Shown: in pieces, positions 9,264-17,779 of the stretch
Numbering within the stretch: position 1 is the stretch's first letter
Layout: every line of letters begins with the position of its first letter
Source of the DNA: Flavipsychrobacter sp.
GTDB taxonomy: Bacteria; Bacteroidota; Bacteroidia; Chitinophagales; Chitinophagaceae
Direction: 5' to 3'
NCBI GenBank assembly: GCA_016786615.1
Contig: JAEUVX010000011.1
Location: 124,001 to 188,000, forward strand
DNA: 64,000 nucleotides
The notes under the pieces: generated by a model
Told to the model about the DNA's origin: nothing
The model's input: the letters and a program-made list of their open reading frames with translations, nothing else
Databases searched by the model: none
Program-made: the position numbers and the translations under genes

Positions 9264-10010
9264 CTACGTACTCATTGCTCCGCAGGTATTAATAACCTGT
9301 CCGCTAACATAACTACTCATATCACAGGCAAGGAACAGCGCAACATTAGCGACCTCTTCTGGTTTGCCAAAACGTGCCATTGGTATTTTTTCAAACCATT
9401 TTTCCGCACCGCCATCTTTCAGGTAGTGTGTCATATCAGTTTCGATAAAGCCAGGTGCTATGGCATTGCAACGGATGTTGCGGCTACCCAGTTCCTGCGC
9501 TATGCTTTTTGTAAAGCCAATTATACCTGCTTTTGATGCTGCATAGCTGCTCTGCCCACCATTACCTTCCACACCTACTATACTGCTCATGTTAATGATA
9601 CTGCCGCTGCGTGCCTTCATCATTGGTTTGATAACCTGTCGGGTGAGATTATACACTGATTTCAGGTTTGCCTGTATTACATCATCCCATTGCTCGGGGG
9701 TAAGGCGTAGCAGCAGGTTATCTTTAGAAATACCCGCATTATTTACACAAATATCTATTGTGCCAAAATCTTTCAGTACGTCGTTAGCCAGTTGCTCAGA
9801 TGCTGCGTAATCTCCTGCATTGCTTTTATATGCTTTTGCGTTGACACCATATGCCTTCAATTTTGCTTCTAATGCCTGTGCTTTTTCGTCTGACGAGAGA
9901 TAGGTAAATGCCACGTTGGCACCATGCTCCGCAAACTTTATAGCTATAGCCTCGCCAATGCCACGGCTGGCACCGGTAATCAGAGCTATTTTATTTTCTA
10001 ATAATTTCAT
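9264..10010 (-). CDS. fabG: 3-oxoacyl-ACP reductase (FabG), SDR family
   Basis: 248 residues from the ATG at 10010. The upstream extension to 10160 has no family match and runs through a stretch with no coding character. The Rossmann motif TGASRGIG (about residues 12-19), NNAG, the catalytic Ser in MSSIVG and the YAASKAG motif are all present. It would reduce 3-oxoacyl-ACP with NADPH in fatty acid elongation. fabH follows 125 bp downstream. SDRs are a broad family, so a related oxidoreductase role is possible, but length, motifs and context favour FabG. Confidence 0.9.
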   Translation of the reverse strand: MKLLENKIALITGASRGIGEAIAIKFAEHGANVAFTYLSSDEKAQALEAKLKAYGVNAKAYKSNAGDYAASEQLANDVLKDFGTIDICVNNAGISKDNLLLRLTPEQWDDVIQANLKSVYNLTRQVIKPMMKARSGSIINMSSIVGVEGNGGQSSYAASKAGIIGFTKSIAQELGSRNIRCNAIAPGFIETDMTHYLKDGGAEKWFEKIPMARFGKPEEVANVALFLACDMSSYVSGQVINTCGAMST

Positions 10011-10146
10011 CAGAAAGGTGGATTTGTGGCTGCTAAAGTAATAATTATCGGTGATTTGGGTGAATACGATGACTATATTAACCAGATTATCAGTAGCGTA
10101 GCAGTTATAATCAGTTATTAATTTGTAACAAATACTGCAATACAAG

Positions 10147-10174
10147 ATAAAAGCACCCATTCAAGTGCTTTTAT
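10147..10174. terminator. Symmetric hairpin terminator
   Basis: ATAAAAGCAC, loop of 8, GTGCTTTTAT. It lies 16 bp past the stop of the leftward secreted-protein gene, and a T tract on the minus strand fits termination of that gene. Confidence 0.65.
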
Positions 10175-10190
10175 ACTATTTACAGACTAT

Positions 10191-10835
10191 TCATTCAGTA
10201 CTGCTATTGCGCGAAAGTCGGTATCCATCGGAAGGCAGTTTGGGTTTGTAACCCAGTGCTGTTTCCATTTTAACTGCATATTTCTTTTCCGATGCTCCAT
10301 CCAGCTTCTCCCCATCAACATAAATACCTCCCTTGTTCCACTTCAATGTCATATGTGCCTTATCTTTTATTAGCCCGTCCGCTACCATTTCATCTATAAC
10401 TTCTTCCATAAGACGATTCCTTTCAGCTTCTGCATTCCCTTCATCTTCTGTTGGTTTCCTGTTCCTGTTTTCTTTAGCCAGCTCGTCAAGATTCAGCTTA
10501 GTACCTGTCATCGAAAACTTTGCCCTTGTACTGCCTTGCTCCTTTTCAAGAAATGTTTCCATTTTTGCTATATACTGCTTGTTGTATGGCGATGGTAATA
10601 CATCACCGTTAATATTCAACATACCATTATCATACTCATAACTGAATGGCTGCCCTTCGTACAGAAAGCCATCTTTCACCGCATCGGCTACTATATAATT
10701 CTTATTGCCGCTTTCGTAGAGTTGTTTACTGAGGGCTGCAACAGATGTGGTGTCTTTTTTACTACCTGCGAATGATACTAATGGCAGTAACAATGCTACT
10801 GCAATACTTTTAACTTTTGGGAATACCGGTGTCAT
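10191..10835 (-). CDS. Secreted protein with an internal repeat, unknown function
   Basis: 214 residues with a signal peptide (hydrophobic core SIAVALLLPLVSFAG). Two copies of a similar block are visible: one near residues 65-105 (NGMLNINGDVL ... KQYIAKMETFL) and one near 160-200 (GGIYVDGEKLD ... KKYAVKMETAL). The shape is xGxxxxxGxxL followed by a KYxxKMET helix. Between them lies a highly charged Asn/Arg/Glu segment. I do not know the family; the repeat suggests a duplicated small domain in the periplasm. Confidence 0.65.
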   Translation of the reverse strand: MTPVFPKVKSIAVALLLPLVSFAGSKKDTTSVAALSKQLYESGNKNYIVADAVKDGFLYEGQPFSYEYDNGMLNINGDVLPSPYNKQYIAKMETFLEKEQGSTRAKFSMTGTKLNLDELAKENRNRKPTEDEGNAEAERNRLMEEVIDEMVADGLIKDKAHMTLKWNKGGIYVDGEKLDGASEKKYAVKMETALGYKPKLPSDGYRLSRNSSTE

Positions 10836-11061
10836 AGCTTAAGTGTTTACATAAAGTTATATATAATTCATAGCAAGTATTGCTACACAAAATGTTAATA
10901 ATCTGATGACTGTGGGGCTATTTTTGTTTTTATAGAATCATTAAGTAATTGTATTTCTGCATTCAACAACGTTCATAGAACAAGTACTGCACGAACATTG
11001 AGCAAACCAAAAATGGCCGAATAACGTATAAGTGGCTAAAAAAGTTATTAACGAATCCTTA

Positions 11062-11976
11062 CTACAGATTAAATGTAATACGCGGTATAACAATAGCATT
11101 TCTGGTGAGCCCGTCAGGGCGATTATCTCTTGCATACACAGGCCCTGCAACTGTAAAGTCGAATACCCATTTATCTGTACGGTAATAAAAGCCAAGATTG
11201 ATATTTATGGTAAAGCCGGCGCTATTCTGTAAAGTGATTTGTGTACCATCTGCCAGTATGCTCTTATCGTCTGTAAGGTGGTAAAGCAGCAAAGGTCCCC
11301 CATGTATCCCAGTGTGTTTCCAGTCTTTCTTAGCCTCAATACGCAGTAGTGCATCGCCAGCACGTCGCAGATGACGGGATGAGAAATAAACAGTTTCTAT
11401 GCTATCCCTGTTTTGTATTGTATGATAGCCATTGTCGTTGTATTGCAATACCGGTTGCTGTATGCCGGCTGCTAACACAAAGTATTTACCAACGTTAGCA
11501 CTAATACCCAGTATTACATCGGTAGTGCCAAGGCTTGTCTGGTAAGCCATCGGCAACGATTTGCCATTCAGTTGGTCATCTGCATTGCCCAAACCAACAC
11601 GCAACCCTGCAGTATAATTCATCTTCAGTTTCTCATTCTTTGTTTTAATGCGGTGGGTATATGTACTTATCAAATCGCCAATACCAAAATTACCCCCCAG
11701 ATTTCCAGTTACAATCTGGTAAGGCAGCTTTATGTCTATATAGCTATTGTTATTCACAATGGCTTTTATTTCAAGTTGAGGGCTTATCACCCATGCCCGT
11801 TTTTCGCCACTGGCTACCGCTACAGAAAAACCAGCAGTATTCCGATCTCCCTTTTCTTTGAGCAGCCCGTGCTGCATGGCTCCGACACTGCAAAAACCAG
11901 CATCAGCACAGCCTTGTGCATACACATTTATGGTAGATATTGTGAGTATTGAAAAAGCAATTGTTTTGAGCATCAC
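11062..11976 (-). CDS. Probable outer-membrane beta-barrel protein
   Basis: 304 residues with a signal peptide (ending VYAQG) and an alternation of hydrophobic and polar residues throughout, ending in aromatic/hydrophobic ITFNL as outer-membrane barrels do. The segment just after the signal has two Cys in QGCADAGFCSVG. The amphipathic strand pattern (IDIKLPYQIV, NYTAGLRVGLG, IHGGPLLLYHL) supports a barrel of about 12 strands. A second ATG one codon in could be the start. No specific substrate can be inferred. Confidence 0.62.
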   Translation of the reverse strand: MMLKTIAFSILTISTINVYAQGCADAGFCSVGAMQHGLLKEKGDRNTAGFSVAVASGEKRAWVISPQLEIKAIVNNNSYIDIKLPYQIVTGNLGGNFGIGDLISTYTHRIKTKNEKLKMNYTAGLRVGLGNADDQLNGKSLPMAYQTSLGTTDVILGISANVGKYFVLAAGIQQPVLQYNDNGYHTIQNRDSIETVYFSSRHLRRAGDALLRIEAKKDWKHTGIHGGPLLLYHLTDDKSILADGTQITLQNSAGFTININLGFYYRTDKWVFDFTVAGPVYARDNRPDGLTRNAIVIPRITFNL

Positions 11977-12107
11977 GAACCGATTTTACTTTTTATAAAG
12001 CTATATAAATATTTATGCAGCAGATTGTAAACCAACAGACAATTATACGCAAATGACAAAATGATGATAAATAGCACGATAATAATAATTCTTAAATTGT
12101 AGCCTGT

Positions 12108-12590
12108 ATGAAACCACTTGTAGATAAAAAACTTAAACTTCATAAGTATGATGCCAAGGGTGGATGGACCTATGCCGTGATACCAAATGCTGTACCCGAT
12201 AAAATAAAAAAACCATTCGGGTGGATGAAGGTATGTGGCAGTATTGACGGTTATATGATAAAGCAGTATACCCTAATGCCTATGAGCGATGGCAACCTGT
12301 TTCTGCCTGTAAAGGCTGCAATACGAAAAGCCATTCAAAAAGAAGCTGGTGATATTGTACACGTGATCCTGTACCCGGATGATAGTGTTGTAGAAATACC
12401 GGGAGAATTACAACTTTGCCTTGAAGACGAACCTAAGGCGCTGCGCTTCTTTACCCAACTAAGCGATAACGAAAAGAAATACTACATACAGTGGATATAC
12501 AGCGCGAAGAAGCAGGAAACCAAAATAGAGCGTATAACAAAAACCATAGACAAACTATCACAAGGATTGAAAATGTATGATAAGGCGTAA
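12108..12590 (+). CDS. DUF1905 and YdeI/OmpD-associated domain protein
   Basis: 160 residues. Residues about 10-95 match DUF1905 (GGWTYAVIPNAV ... IDGYMIKQYTLMPMSDGNLFLPVK ... GDIVHVILYPD), and the C-terminal part (PKALRFFTQLSDNEKKYYIQWI) is the YdeI/OmpD-associated bacteriocin-protection-like module. The two are frequently fused. Molecular function is not established. It is monocistronic by context. Confidence 0.85.
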   Translation: MKPLVDKKLKLHKYDAKGGWTYAVIPNAVPDKIKKPFGWMKVCGSIDGYMIKQYTLMPMSDGNLFLPVKAAIRKAIQKEAGDIVHVILYPDDSVVEIPGELQLCLEDEPKALRFFTQLSDNEKKYYIQWIYSAKKQETKIERITKTIDKLSQGLKMYDKA

Positions 12591-12805
12591 GACATAGCAG
12601 CATTGATTTTCGAAAAGATTTTAACCCCATTGCATATCAACCCATGCCGTCACTCAATAATTACGTTTTGTAATAGTGGCAGCCTATGCATAATATAACT
12701 AGATAGCTGCTTACTAAAATTGACTAAAGTTAAATTTTACGAAGTAGATACCCGATAGTTTTGTGACGATAAAAATCATCATTACAATTCTTAAAAATGA
12801 GTGGC

Positions 12806-13237
12806 ATGAAGTTCAATATTACTAAGGTGATTACAATAACCACCGCAGCTATTATGCTGCAATCAGCATTTACAGCATGTAAAAAAGATAATGATAACAC
12901 AACAACACCTTCTCCATCAACGCCCACCCCTGCGGTCTATCCCAAAACCGTAAGCATCGAATTCAGTCTGGTAAGCGAATCTGGTATCGATACTGCAAGC
13001 ACCATATTGTACACCAACGAAACAGGTGGCAACAATACAGTGAATAATGTAAAGCTGCCATTTAGCAAAAAACTTACACGTACTGTAAAAAAATATGACA
13101 ATCTCGGCTTTGGCTTTAATACTTATGGTGTAGGATCTTTCCGTATGAAAATGGTGGTAGATGGTGTAATAGTGAAAGAGCAGACATATAATGGCACGAC
13201 TGCCATATCAGGCACATTAGCTTATATCTTCCAGTAA
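12806..13237 (+). CDS. Putative lipoprotein
   Basis: 143 residues from the ATG at 12806; another ATG three codons upstream is equally possible. An N-terminal signal ends at a lipobox-like FTAC, followed by a Thr/Pro/Ser linker (TTTPSPSTPTP) and a beta-rich domain of about 100 residues. No family recognised. A very long hairpin terminator follows. Confidence 0.62.
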   Translation: MKFNITKVITITTAAIMLQSAFTACKKDNDNTTTPSPSTPTPAVYPKTVSIEFSLVSESGIDTASTILYTNETGGNNTVNNVKLPFSKKLTRTVKKYDNLGFGFNTYGVGSFRMKMVVDGVIVKEQTYNGTTAISGTLAYIFQ

Positions 13238-13315
13238 ACAAACAGAACATAGGTATTATACTGCCGCTTAATGCTATAATCTATGGTTGCAGCAAGGGGA
13301 AATGGTGGCATGTAT

Positions 13316-13377
13316 AAAAAGCTCCCCTACAATACAAATCTCTATATATAGAGATTTGTATTGTAAAGGGGGCTTTT
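13316..13377 (+). terminator. Unusually long hairpin terminator
   Basis: An inverted repeat of about 30 bp per arm: AAAGC-TCCCCT-ACAATACAAATCTCTATA mirrored by TATAGAGATTTGTATTGT-AAGGGGG-GCTTT with one bulged A and a G-T pair. It ends in a short T run and is the first structure after the lipoprotein stop. It is roughly three times longer than the other terminators in the window. Confidence 0.7.
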
Positions 13378-13476
13378 CTCAATGTTGTCAACTATTATTA
13401 CATAGCTATTCTTCACACTATCAACCCTTTAACAGAGATACTTAAAAATAAATTACAAAAAATAAAAATATTTTTG

Positions 13477-13484
13477 TATCTTTG
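13477..13484 (+). promoter_or_regulatory. -7 element TATCTTTG of the cold-shock gene
   Basis: A textbook TAnnTTTG element, 28 bp before the cold-shock ATG, in a very AT-rich region. The implied leader is short (about 20-25 nt), unlike the long structured leaders of enterobacterial csp genes. Confidence 0.7.
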
Positions 13485-13512
13485 TGCTTTATTAATTTTT
13501 AAAGTAAAAACA

Positions 13513-13704
13513 ATGCAAGAAGGTACAGTTAAATTCTTCAATGAAACTAAAGGTTTCGGTTTCATCACACCTTCAGCAGGTGGTCAGGACATCTTCGTTC
13601 ACGTATCAGGTCTTATCGACGAAATCCGTGAAAACAGCAAGGTGACCTATGAAGTACAAAATGGTCAGAAAGGTTTGAATGCAGTTAACGTTCGCGTTAT
13701 CTAA
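13513..13704 (+). CDS. Cold-shock domain protein
   Basis: 63 residues from the ATG at 13513, which matches the family start MQEGTVKFFNETKGFGFI; an upstream in-frame codon gives an atypical extension. The RNP1 motif KGFGFI and RNP2-like DIFVHV are intact. It binds single-stranded RNA/DNA and acts as an RNA chaperone. Single-gene unit with its own -7 element and terminator. Confidence 0.95.
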   Translation: MQEGTVKFFNETKGFGFITPSAGGQDIFVHVSGLIDEIRENSKVTYEVQNGQKGLNAVNVRVI

Positions 13705-13727
13705 GTTTTATATCGTCATTATCATTT

Positions 13728-13757
13728 AAAGCCCTGCTTATTGCAGGGCTTTTTTAT
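13728..13757 (+). terminator. Terminator of the cold-shock gene
   Basis: AAAGCCCTGC, loop TTATT, GCAGGGCTTTTTT. It also faces the convergent membrane-protein gene. Confidence 0.88.
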
Positions 13758-13766
13758 TTAAATTGT

Positions 13767-14036
13767 TTATTCCATTCGTTTTTGGATAAACAACCTGTAA
13801 AGCAGGTAGATGATATTGATAATAAACTGCACAGCAGACAATAGTAGAATGAACATAAAAGTGCTGAGCCTATCATTCCAACTCGCCCAGTTGAAGAAAC
13901 CATAATAGAGGTATATGCTGTAAACTGCAAATAGGATTAGGTTCACTATTGCGAAACGCTTATTGTACCTATAATTTAGAATTACTGACAAAAAGCAGGC
14001 TGTGCTAGTGAGTATCAGTATCGGATTATCGTCCAT
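13767..14036 (-). CDS. Small integral membrane protein
   Basis: 89 residues with three likely membrane helices (about 5-20, 28-45 and 60-82) and a basic C-terminus (IQKRME). No family recognised. It ends 10 bp from the cold-shock terminator, which would serve it too. Confidence 0.55.
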   Translation of the reverse strand: MDDNPILILTSTACFLSVILNYRYNKRFAIVNLILFAVYSIYLYYGFFNWASWNDRLSTFMFILLLSAVQFIINIIYLLYRLFIQKRME

Positions 14037-14158
14037 AATATATCCATTAGTATGATGATAAAATCTTATGACAACTACAAGATATGGTAAATACAGTCAA
14101 GACATTATCATATTTACAATATAATATTGTAATTTTATAATATCTAAACACAACAACT

Positions 14159-14326
14159 ATGAGAGGCGCACCAAAAGATATGGGCTGGATAGTGCTGATA
14201 CTCGTTAGCTTTGCATTATTACTGGCAGGTACCGAAAGGGTCATTAAATGGTATAAGCTGCGAAGGGAAAAGAAAAAGCTGCTGCAACAACTGGCACGAG
14301 AAAGCCATGATACAGAAACGCTGTAG
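14159..14326 (+). CDS. 55-residue single-pass membrane protein
   Basis: An ATG-started reading frame of 55 codons ending in TAG. Residues 9-24 form one hydrophobic helix (GWIVLILVSFALLLAG), followed by an amphipathic, strongly basic coil (KLRREKKKLLQQLARE). This topology is typical of genuine small membrane proteins and is unlikely by chance. It is divergent from the three-helix protein at 13767-14036. Function unknown. Confidence 0.5.
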   Translation: MRGAPKDMGWIVLILVSFALLLAGTERVIKWYKLRREKKKLLQQLARESHDTETL

Positions 14327-14415
14327 TTATCATCAATTCTGATAAATAGATGAATCTTAACCACATTTATCCGATTTTCAGATAGTAAATTGTATTTATA
14401 CACAAACACTACTCC

Positions 14416-15439
14416 CTAACCAAAATATTTATCCTTCAGCTTAAGCACAGGGGTTTCTACTAACTTATAAGATAAAGAGGCCAACGCAAAAGTAATGAGC
14501 GTATAAAGCGGAAATTTTATAATCCACGCATGAAACTCAAGCTTTGCAAGAAAACCCATTTGCCTGAATGGGATACTGAACCAAATCGGATCAAATATAT
14601 ACCTTGTAAGATAATACTGCATACTGTTGTGATACAGGTACATTCCATAAGACACTTGGCCTATATTCAGCATATGCTTATTTGTCAACAATTTATTAAT
14701 ACTACCTATCGCAAAACCTGCATTATAAGCATGCAGCACTAGATACAGGTTACATAGTGTCAGCAGCAAGTGCAGCATACCATGGTGTGTACGACTATAA
14801 GCCAGCAACATTGCAGGTATTGCTATCAATACGCCTATCTCGGAAAACTTTTTGTATGGTACGGATTGTCTACCCACCTTTTGATACATAGCGGCCCCAT
14901 ATTGGTTATCAACCCAGTGTAGTCATACTTATCCATCCCGAATATATTGACAACTATTTGCGAATACGCTATCAGTACCAAAGCCACACATATTGCTGCA
15001 AGGATTTTCACATTTCGCTGAAAAACAATAGCAATAAACGGAAAAAATAAATAAAATTGCTCCTCAACACACAAAGACCAAACCTGACAGAAATGGTCGC
15101 CTACAGAGTCAATACTAGGCATTAGCCAGTTGTACGTATATGTAACACATGGGGTGCGTTGATGATGACAAGTACAAGTATGGTGAGATAATAGATAGGG
15201 AATATCCTCAACGACCTGCGACCTATAAATTTGATGTATTGTTTACCAAACGGTTTATCACTGTCGACTATAAGTATAGATGTAATGAGAAAACCGCTGA
15301 GTACGAAAAACAAGTTTACACCATAAAAACCGGAAGCGAAATACTGACCTATAAAGTAGGCAAAGTGGCTGACCAATACCATCAGTATGGCAATAGCACG
15401 CAGGCCGTCAAGGCGGGGTTCATGTTTTAGATTAAACAT
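14416..15439 (-). pseudogene. Acyltransferase-3 (OafA/YrhL-like) split by two frameshifts
   Basis: Three consecutive leftward reading segments together make one acyltransferase family 3 protein. Segment one (15439-15122) has the N-terminus with LDGLRAIAILMVLVSH, the membrane O-acyltransferase signature, and FFVLSGFLI. Segment two has VWSLCVEEQFYLFFP, which normally follows in the same frame. Segment three carries the C-terminal membrane helices ending LVETPVLKLKDKYFG. Each break fits loss of one base from a G/C run: CCCC at 15151-15154 (read leftward) and GGGG at 14895-14898 (read leftward). With one base added at each, the protein reads through. It would transfer acyl groups to surface glycans. 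Either a recent pseudogene or a sequencing error in homopolymers. Confidence 0.8.
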
Positions 15440-15515
15440 ATACCCTGCAATAATACTATTTAGCCCTGATAAAAGACAGTAACAGCAACATCTTAAAATT
15501 ATGTAATTTCAATAT

Positions 15516-15785
15516 ATGATGCTAGATAAACATACAACTGCAATTCTTCTAAGCCTACTATTACTAAGCTGTGCACAACCGCAGAAACCTACAACAAAAC
15601 AATCACTGATAGTTGACAAAAAAGAACTGGAATGCAAACGCAAAAACTGGAACCAGGTACCTAAAAGTGAAGGGTATGTACAGGATGTAGTAAAGAAGGA
15701 TAAATACGAACTGAAAAAGTACAGTAATCGACAAAAAAGGGTAGCAATTGCCACCCTTTCAAATATATCATATAACCAGTATTAA
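15516..15785 (+). CDS. Small putative lipoprotein
   Basis: 89 residues (or 88 from the second Met). A hydrophobic signal ends at LLLLSC, a good lipobox; the remainder is short, polar and lysine-rich. The last third overlaps the etfA terminator hairpin and its stop overlaps the end of etfA by 4 bp, so the 3' part of the frame may be fortuitous. Family unknown. Confidence 0.42.
   Translation: MMLDKHTTAILLSLLLLSCAQPQKPTTKQSLIVDKKELECKRKNWNQVPKSEGYVQDVVKKDKYELKKYSNRQKRVAIATLSNISYNQY
15733..15759 (-). terminator. Terminator of the etfBA genes
   Basis: Read leftward: AAAGGGT-G-GC, loop AATT, GC-T-ACCCTTT, then TTT, 22 bp past the etfA stop. It lies inside the 3' end of the small convergent frame. 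Confidence 0.75.
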
Positions 15786-16759
15786 TGCTGGCTTGCTTTC
15801 CATTTTTTAACTGCTTCCGTAAGGCGTGGCAATACATCCATTACATCACCCAATACGCCATAATCTGCCGCTTTGAAGAACGGAGCTTCAGGGTCTTTGT
15901 TGATAACAACAATCGTCTTAGAGCTATTGACACCTGCCAAGTGCTGAATAGCACCGCTGATACCTGCGGCAATGTAAAGGTTCGGGCGAATGGTACCGCC
16001 TGTCTGGCCTACGTGCTCATGGTGAGGACGCCAGTGAGAATCTGCTACAGGACGGCTACAAGCTGTTGCAGCCCCCAGTTCTTTTGCCAGTGCTTCCAGT
16101 ATGTGCCAGTTTTCAGGGCCTTTCATACCACGACCACCGCTTACTACCAGTTCAGCTTCACTCAGTGGTACAGCACCTGTTACTTTGCTTACTTCTTTTA
16201 CTGTGATGCCGAAGTCCTTATCATCAAAAGCAACATCTAGTTTTTCAACTGCTGCGCTGCCTTCTCCCTTCTTCACTGCAAAAGTGTTAGGCATCAGGTT
16301 GATGATTTTTACATCCGTAGTGATATTTACAAAGGCAAATGCTTTACCTGAGAATACAGTTTTCTTTACAATGAAGCCATTGCTTGTATCTGGCTGCGAT
16401 ACTGCACCCGCTACCATACCCGCCTTCAGGCGTGCAGACAGGCGAGGAGCTACTGCCTTGCCCGTTACATCGTGCAGGCAAACGACAACTTTTGCACCTT
16501 CTTTTTCGGCAGCTGTAGCCAGTGCTTTTGTATAGGCACGTGCATTCAGGTTATCGAGGCGTGCATCTGCTACATGCAATACTTTGGTAGCGCCATACTG
16601 GCCCAGTTCCTGCATAGCAGCGTCGTTTACATTACCCAGTGCTACCGCAGTAACAGTGGTGCCCATTTTCTGTGCCAGTTCGGCAGCGTATTGAACCGCT
16701 TCAAAGGTTTTCTTTTTGAAAGAACCCTGTGCGTTTTCTGCTAATACTAAAATCGACAT
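15782..16759 (-). CDS. etfA: Electron transfer flavoprotein alpha subunit (EtfA)
   Basis: 325 residues. Forms the EtfAB heterodimer that takes electrons from acyl-CoA dehydrogenases. The C-terminal FAD domain is clear: GGRGMKGPENW, then SRPVADSHW, GQTGGTIRPNLYIAAGISG and NKDPEAPFFKAADYG. N-terminal about 180 residues are the adenine-nucleotide-binding-like fold. It lies 105 bp downstream of etfB on the same strand, the usual order. Confidence 0.97.
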   Translation of the reverse strand: MSILVLAENAQGSFKKKTFEAVQYAAELAQKMGTTVTAVALGNVNDAAMQELGQYGATKVLHVADARLDNLNARAYTKALATAAEKEGAKVVVCLHDVTGKAVAPRLSARLKAGMVAGAVSQPDTSNGFIVKKTVFSGKAFAFVNITTDVKIINLMPNTFAVKKGEGSAAVEKLDVAFDDKDFGITVKEVSKVTGAVPLSEAELVVSGGRGMKGPENWHILEALAKELGAATACSRPVADSHWRPHHEHVGQTGGTIRPNLYIAAGISGAIQHLAGVNSSKTIVVINKDPEAPFFKAADYGVLGDVMDVLPRLTEAVKKWKASQH

Positions 16760-16864
16760 ACTTAATTATTTGAACCGGGATTTACTCTGATCAAGAGATT
16801 TGCCGTGATGATTAATGTTTCTAAATACTTTATACTTACTACTATCTAGTTAAGACTGAAAATA

Positions 16865-17608
16865 TCAGATAACTTTTGCTTCGTTGTGCAACAATGCAAC
16901 CAGTTCGTCCATATTGTTTTCGTCTATCATCTTAACACCTGTTTTTGCCGGTGGCAAATCATAAGATGTGATAGTAGTCAGCGCATTGATTGCTGCCGGA
17001 GCAACTACTTTCAGTGGCTTTGTACGTGCAGCCATGATACCACGCATGTTTGGAATACGCGCTTCTGCCATACCCTTCTGGCAAGAAACTACTAGCGGCA
17101 ATGCACTAGTATCTGTTTCTTCACCACCTTCTATTTCACGTTTAACTGTAACGACACCACCGGCAATATCCAAAGCAGATGCGAAGCCTATGTAGTTCAT
17201 GTCCAGCAACTCTGCCAGCATAGCGCCCATTACGCCGTTATTGTAATCAATAGATTCTTTACCGCAAAGTATCAGGTCGTAACCTTCGTTCTTAGCATAT
17301 TCAGCTATTTGCGCTGCAACAACATAAGGGTCGTTGCTGTCTGTGTCTATACGGATAGCTTCGTCGCCACCCAATGCCAATGCTTTGCGGATAACAGGTT
17401 CAGCATCTGCTTTACCAACTGTTACCAGGTTTACGGCAGTAGCAACACCTGCTTCTTTCAGTTCCAGCGCGCGTACCAGTGCATACCATTCATCATACGG
17501 GTTGATGATGAGTGTTACACCTGCTGTGCTGAATTGTGTGTTATTATCGCTGAAAGCGATTTTGGTAGTAGTGTCAGGCACCTGGCTTATACAAACTAAT
17601 ATCTTCAT
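16865..17608 (-). CDS. etfB: Electron transfer flavoprotein beta subunit (EtfB)
   Basis: 247 residues. MKILVCISQVPDTTTKI opens the family; residues about 115-135 (LILCGKESIDYNNGVMGAML) match the EtfB core that binds AMP, and a later SCQKGMAEARIPNMRGIM segment carries the Etf beta signature. Partner of the downstream etfA. The 105-bp gap between the two has no terminator, consistent with one transcript. Confidence 0.97.
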   Translation of the reverse strand: MKILVCISQVPDTTTKIAFSDNNTQFSTAGVTLIINPYDEWYALVRALELKEAGVATAVNLVTVGKADAEPVIRKALALGGDEAIRIDTDSNDPYVVAAQIAEYAKNEGYDLILCGKESIDYNNGVMGAMLAELLDMNYIGFASALDIAGGVVTVKREIEGGEETDTSALPLVVSCQKGMAEARIPNMRGIMAARTKPLKVVAPAAINALTTITSYDLPPAKTGVKMIDENNMDELVALLHNEAKVI

Positions 17609-17725
17609 CAGATTTCGAGATTTGATATACTAATACAAACTACAAATATGTAGCCCGAATGGTTGGCAAAAGTACGGCAAAAATCACATCGGAACGAATG
17701 TAAAGCTTACAGATTTGGTAAAACT

Positions 17726-17759
17726 TAAAAAGAGAAAGGGGCTAAAATAAGCCCCTTTC
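17726..17759 (-). terminator. Terminator of the Nif3/zinc-ribbon operon
   Basis: Read leftward: GAAAGGGGC, loop TTATTTTA, GCCCCTTTC then TCTTTTTAAG. It lies 20 bp after the zinc-ribbon gene stop. Confidence 0.85.
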
Positions 17760-17779
17760 ATCAATACATTATATAAATC

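Noticed and set aside
15149..15430. 93-codon plus-strand frame antisense to the acyltransferase
   Set aside because: It overlaps the conserved N-terminus of the acyltransferase, which clearly reads leftward.
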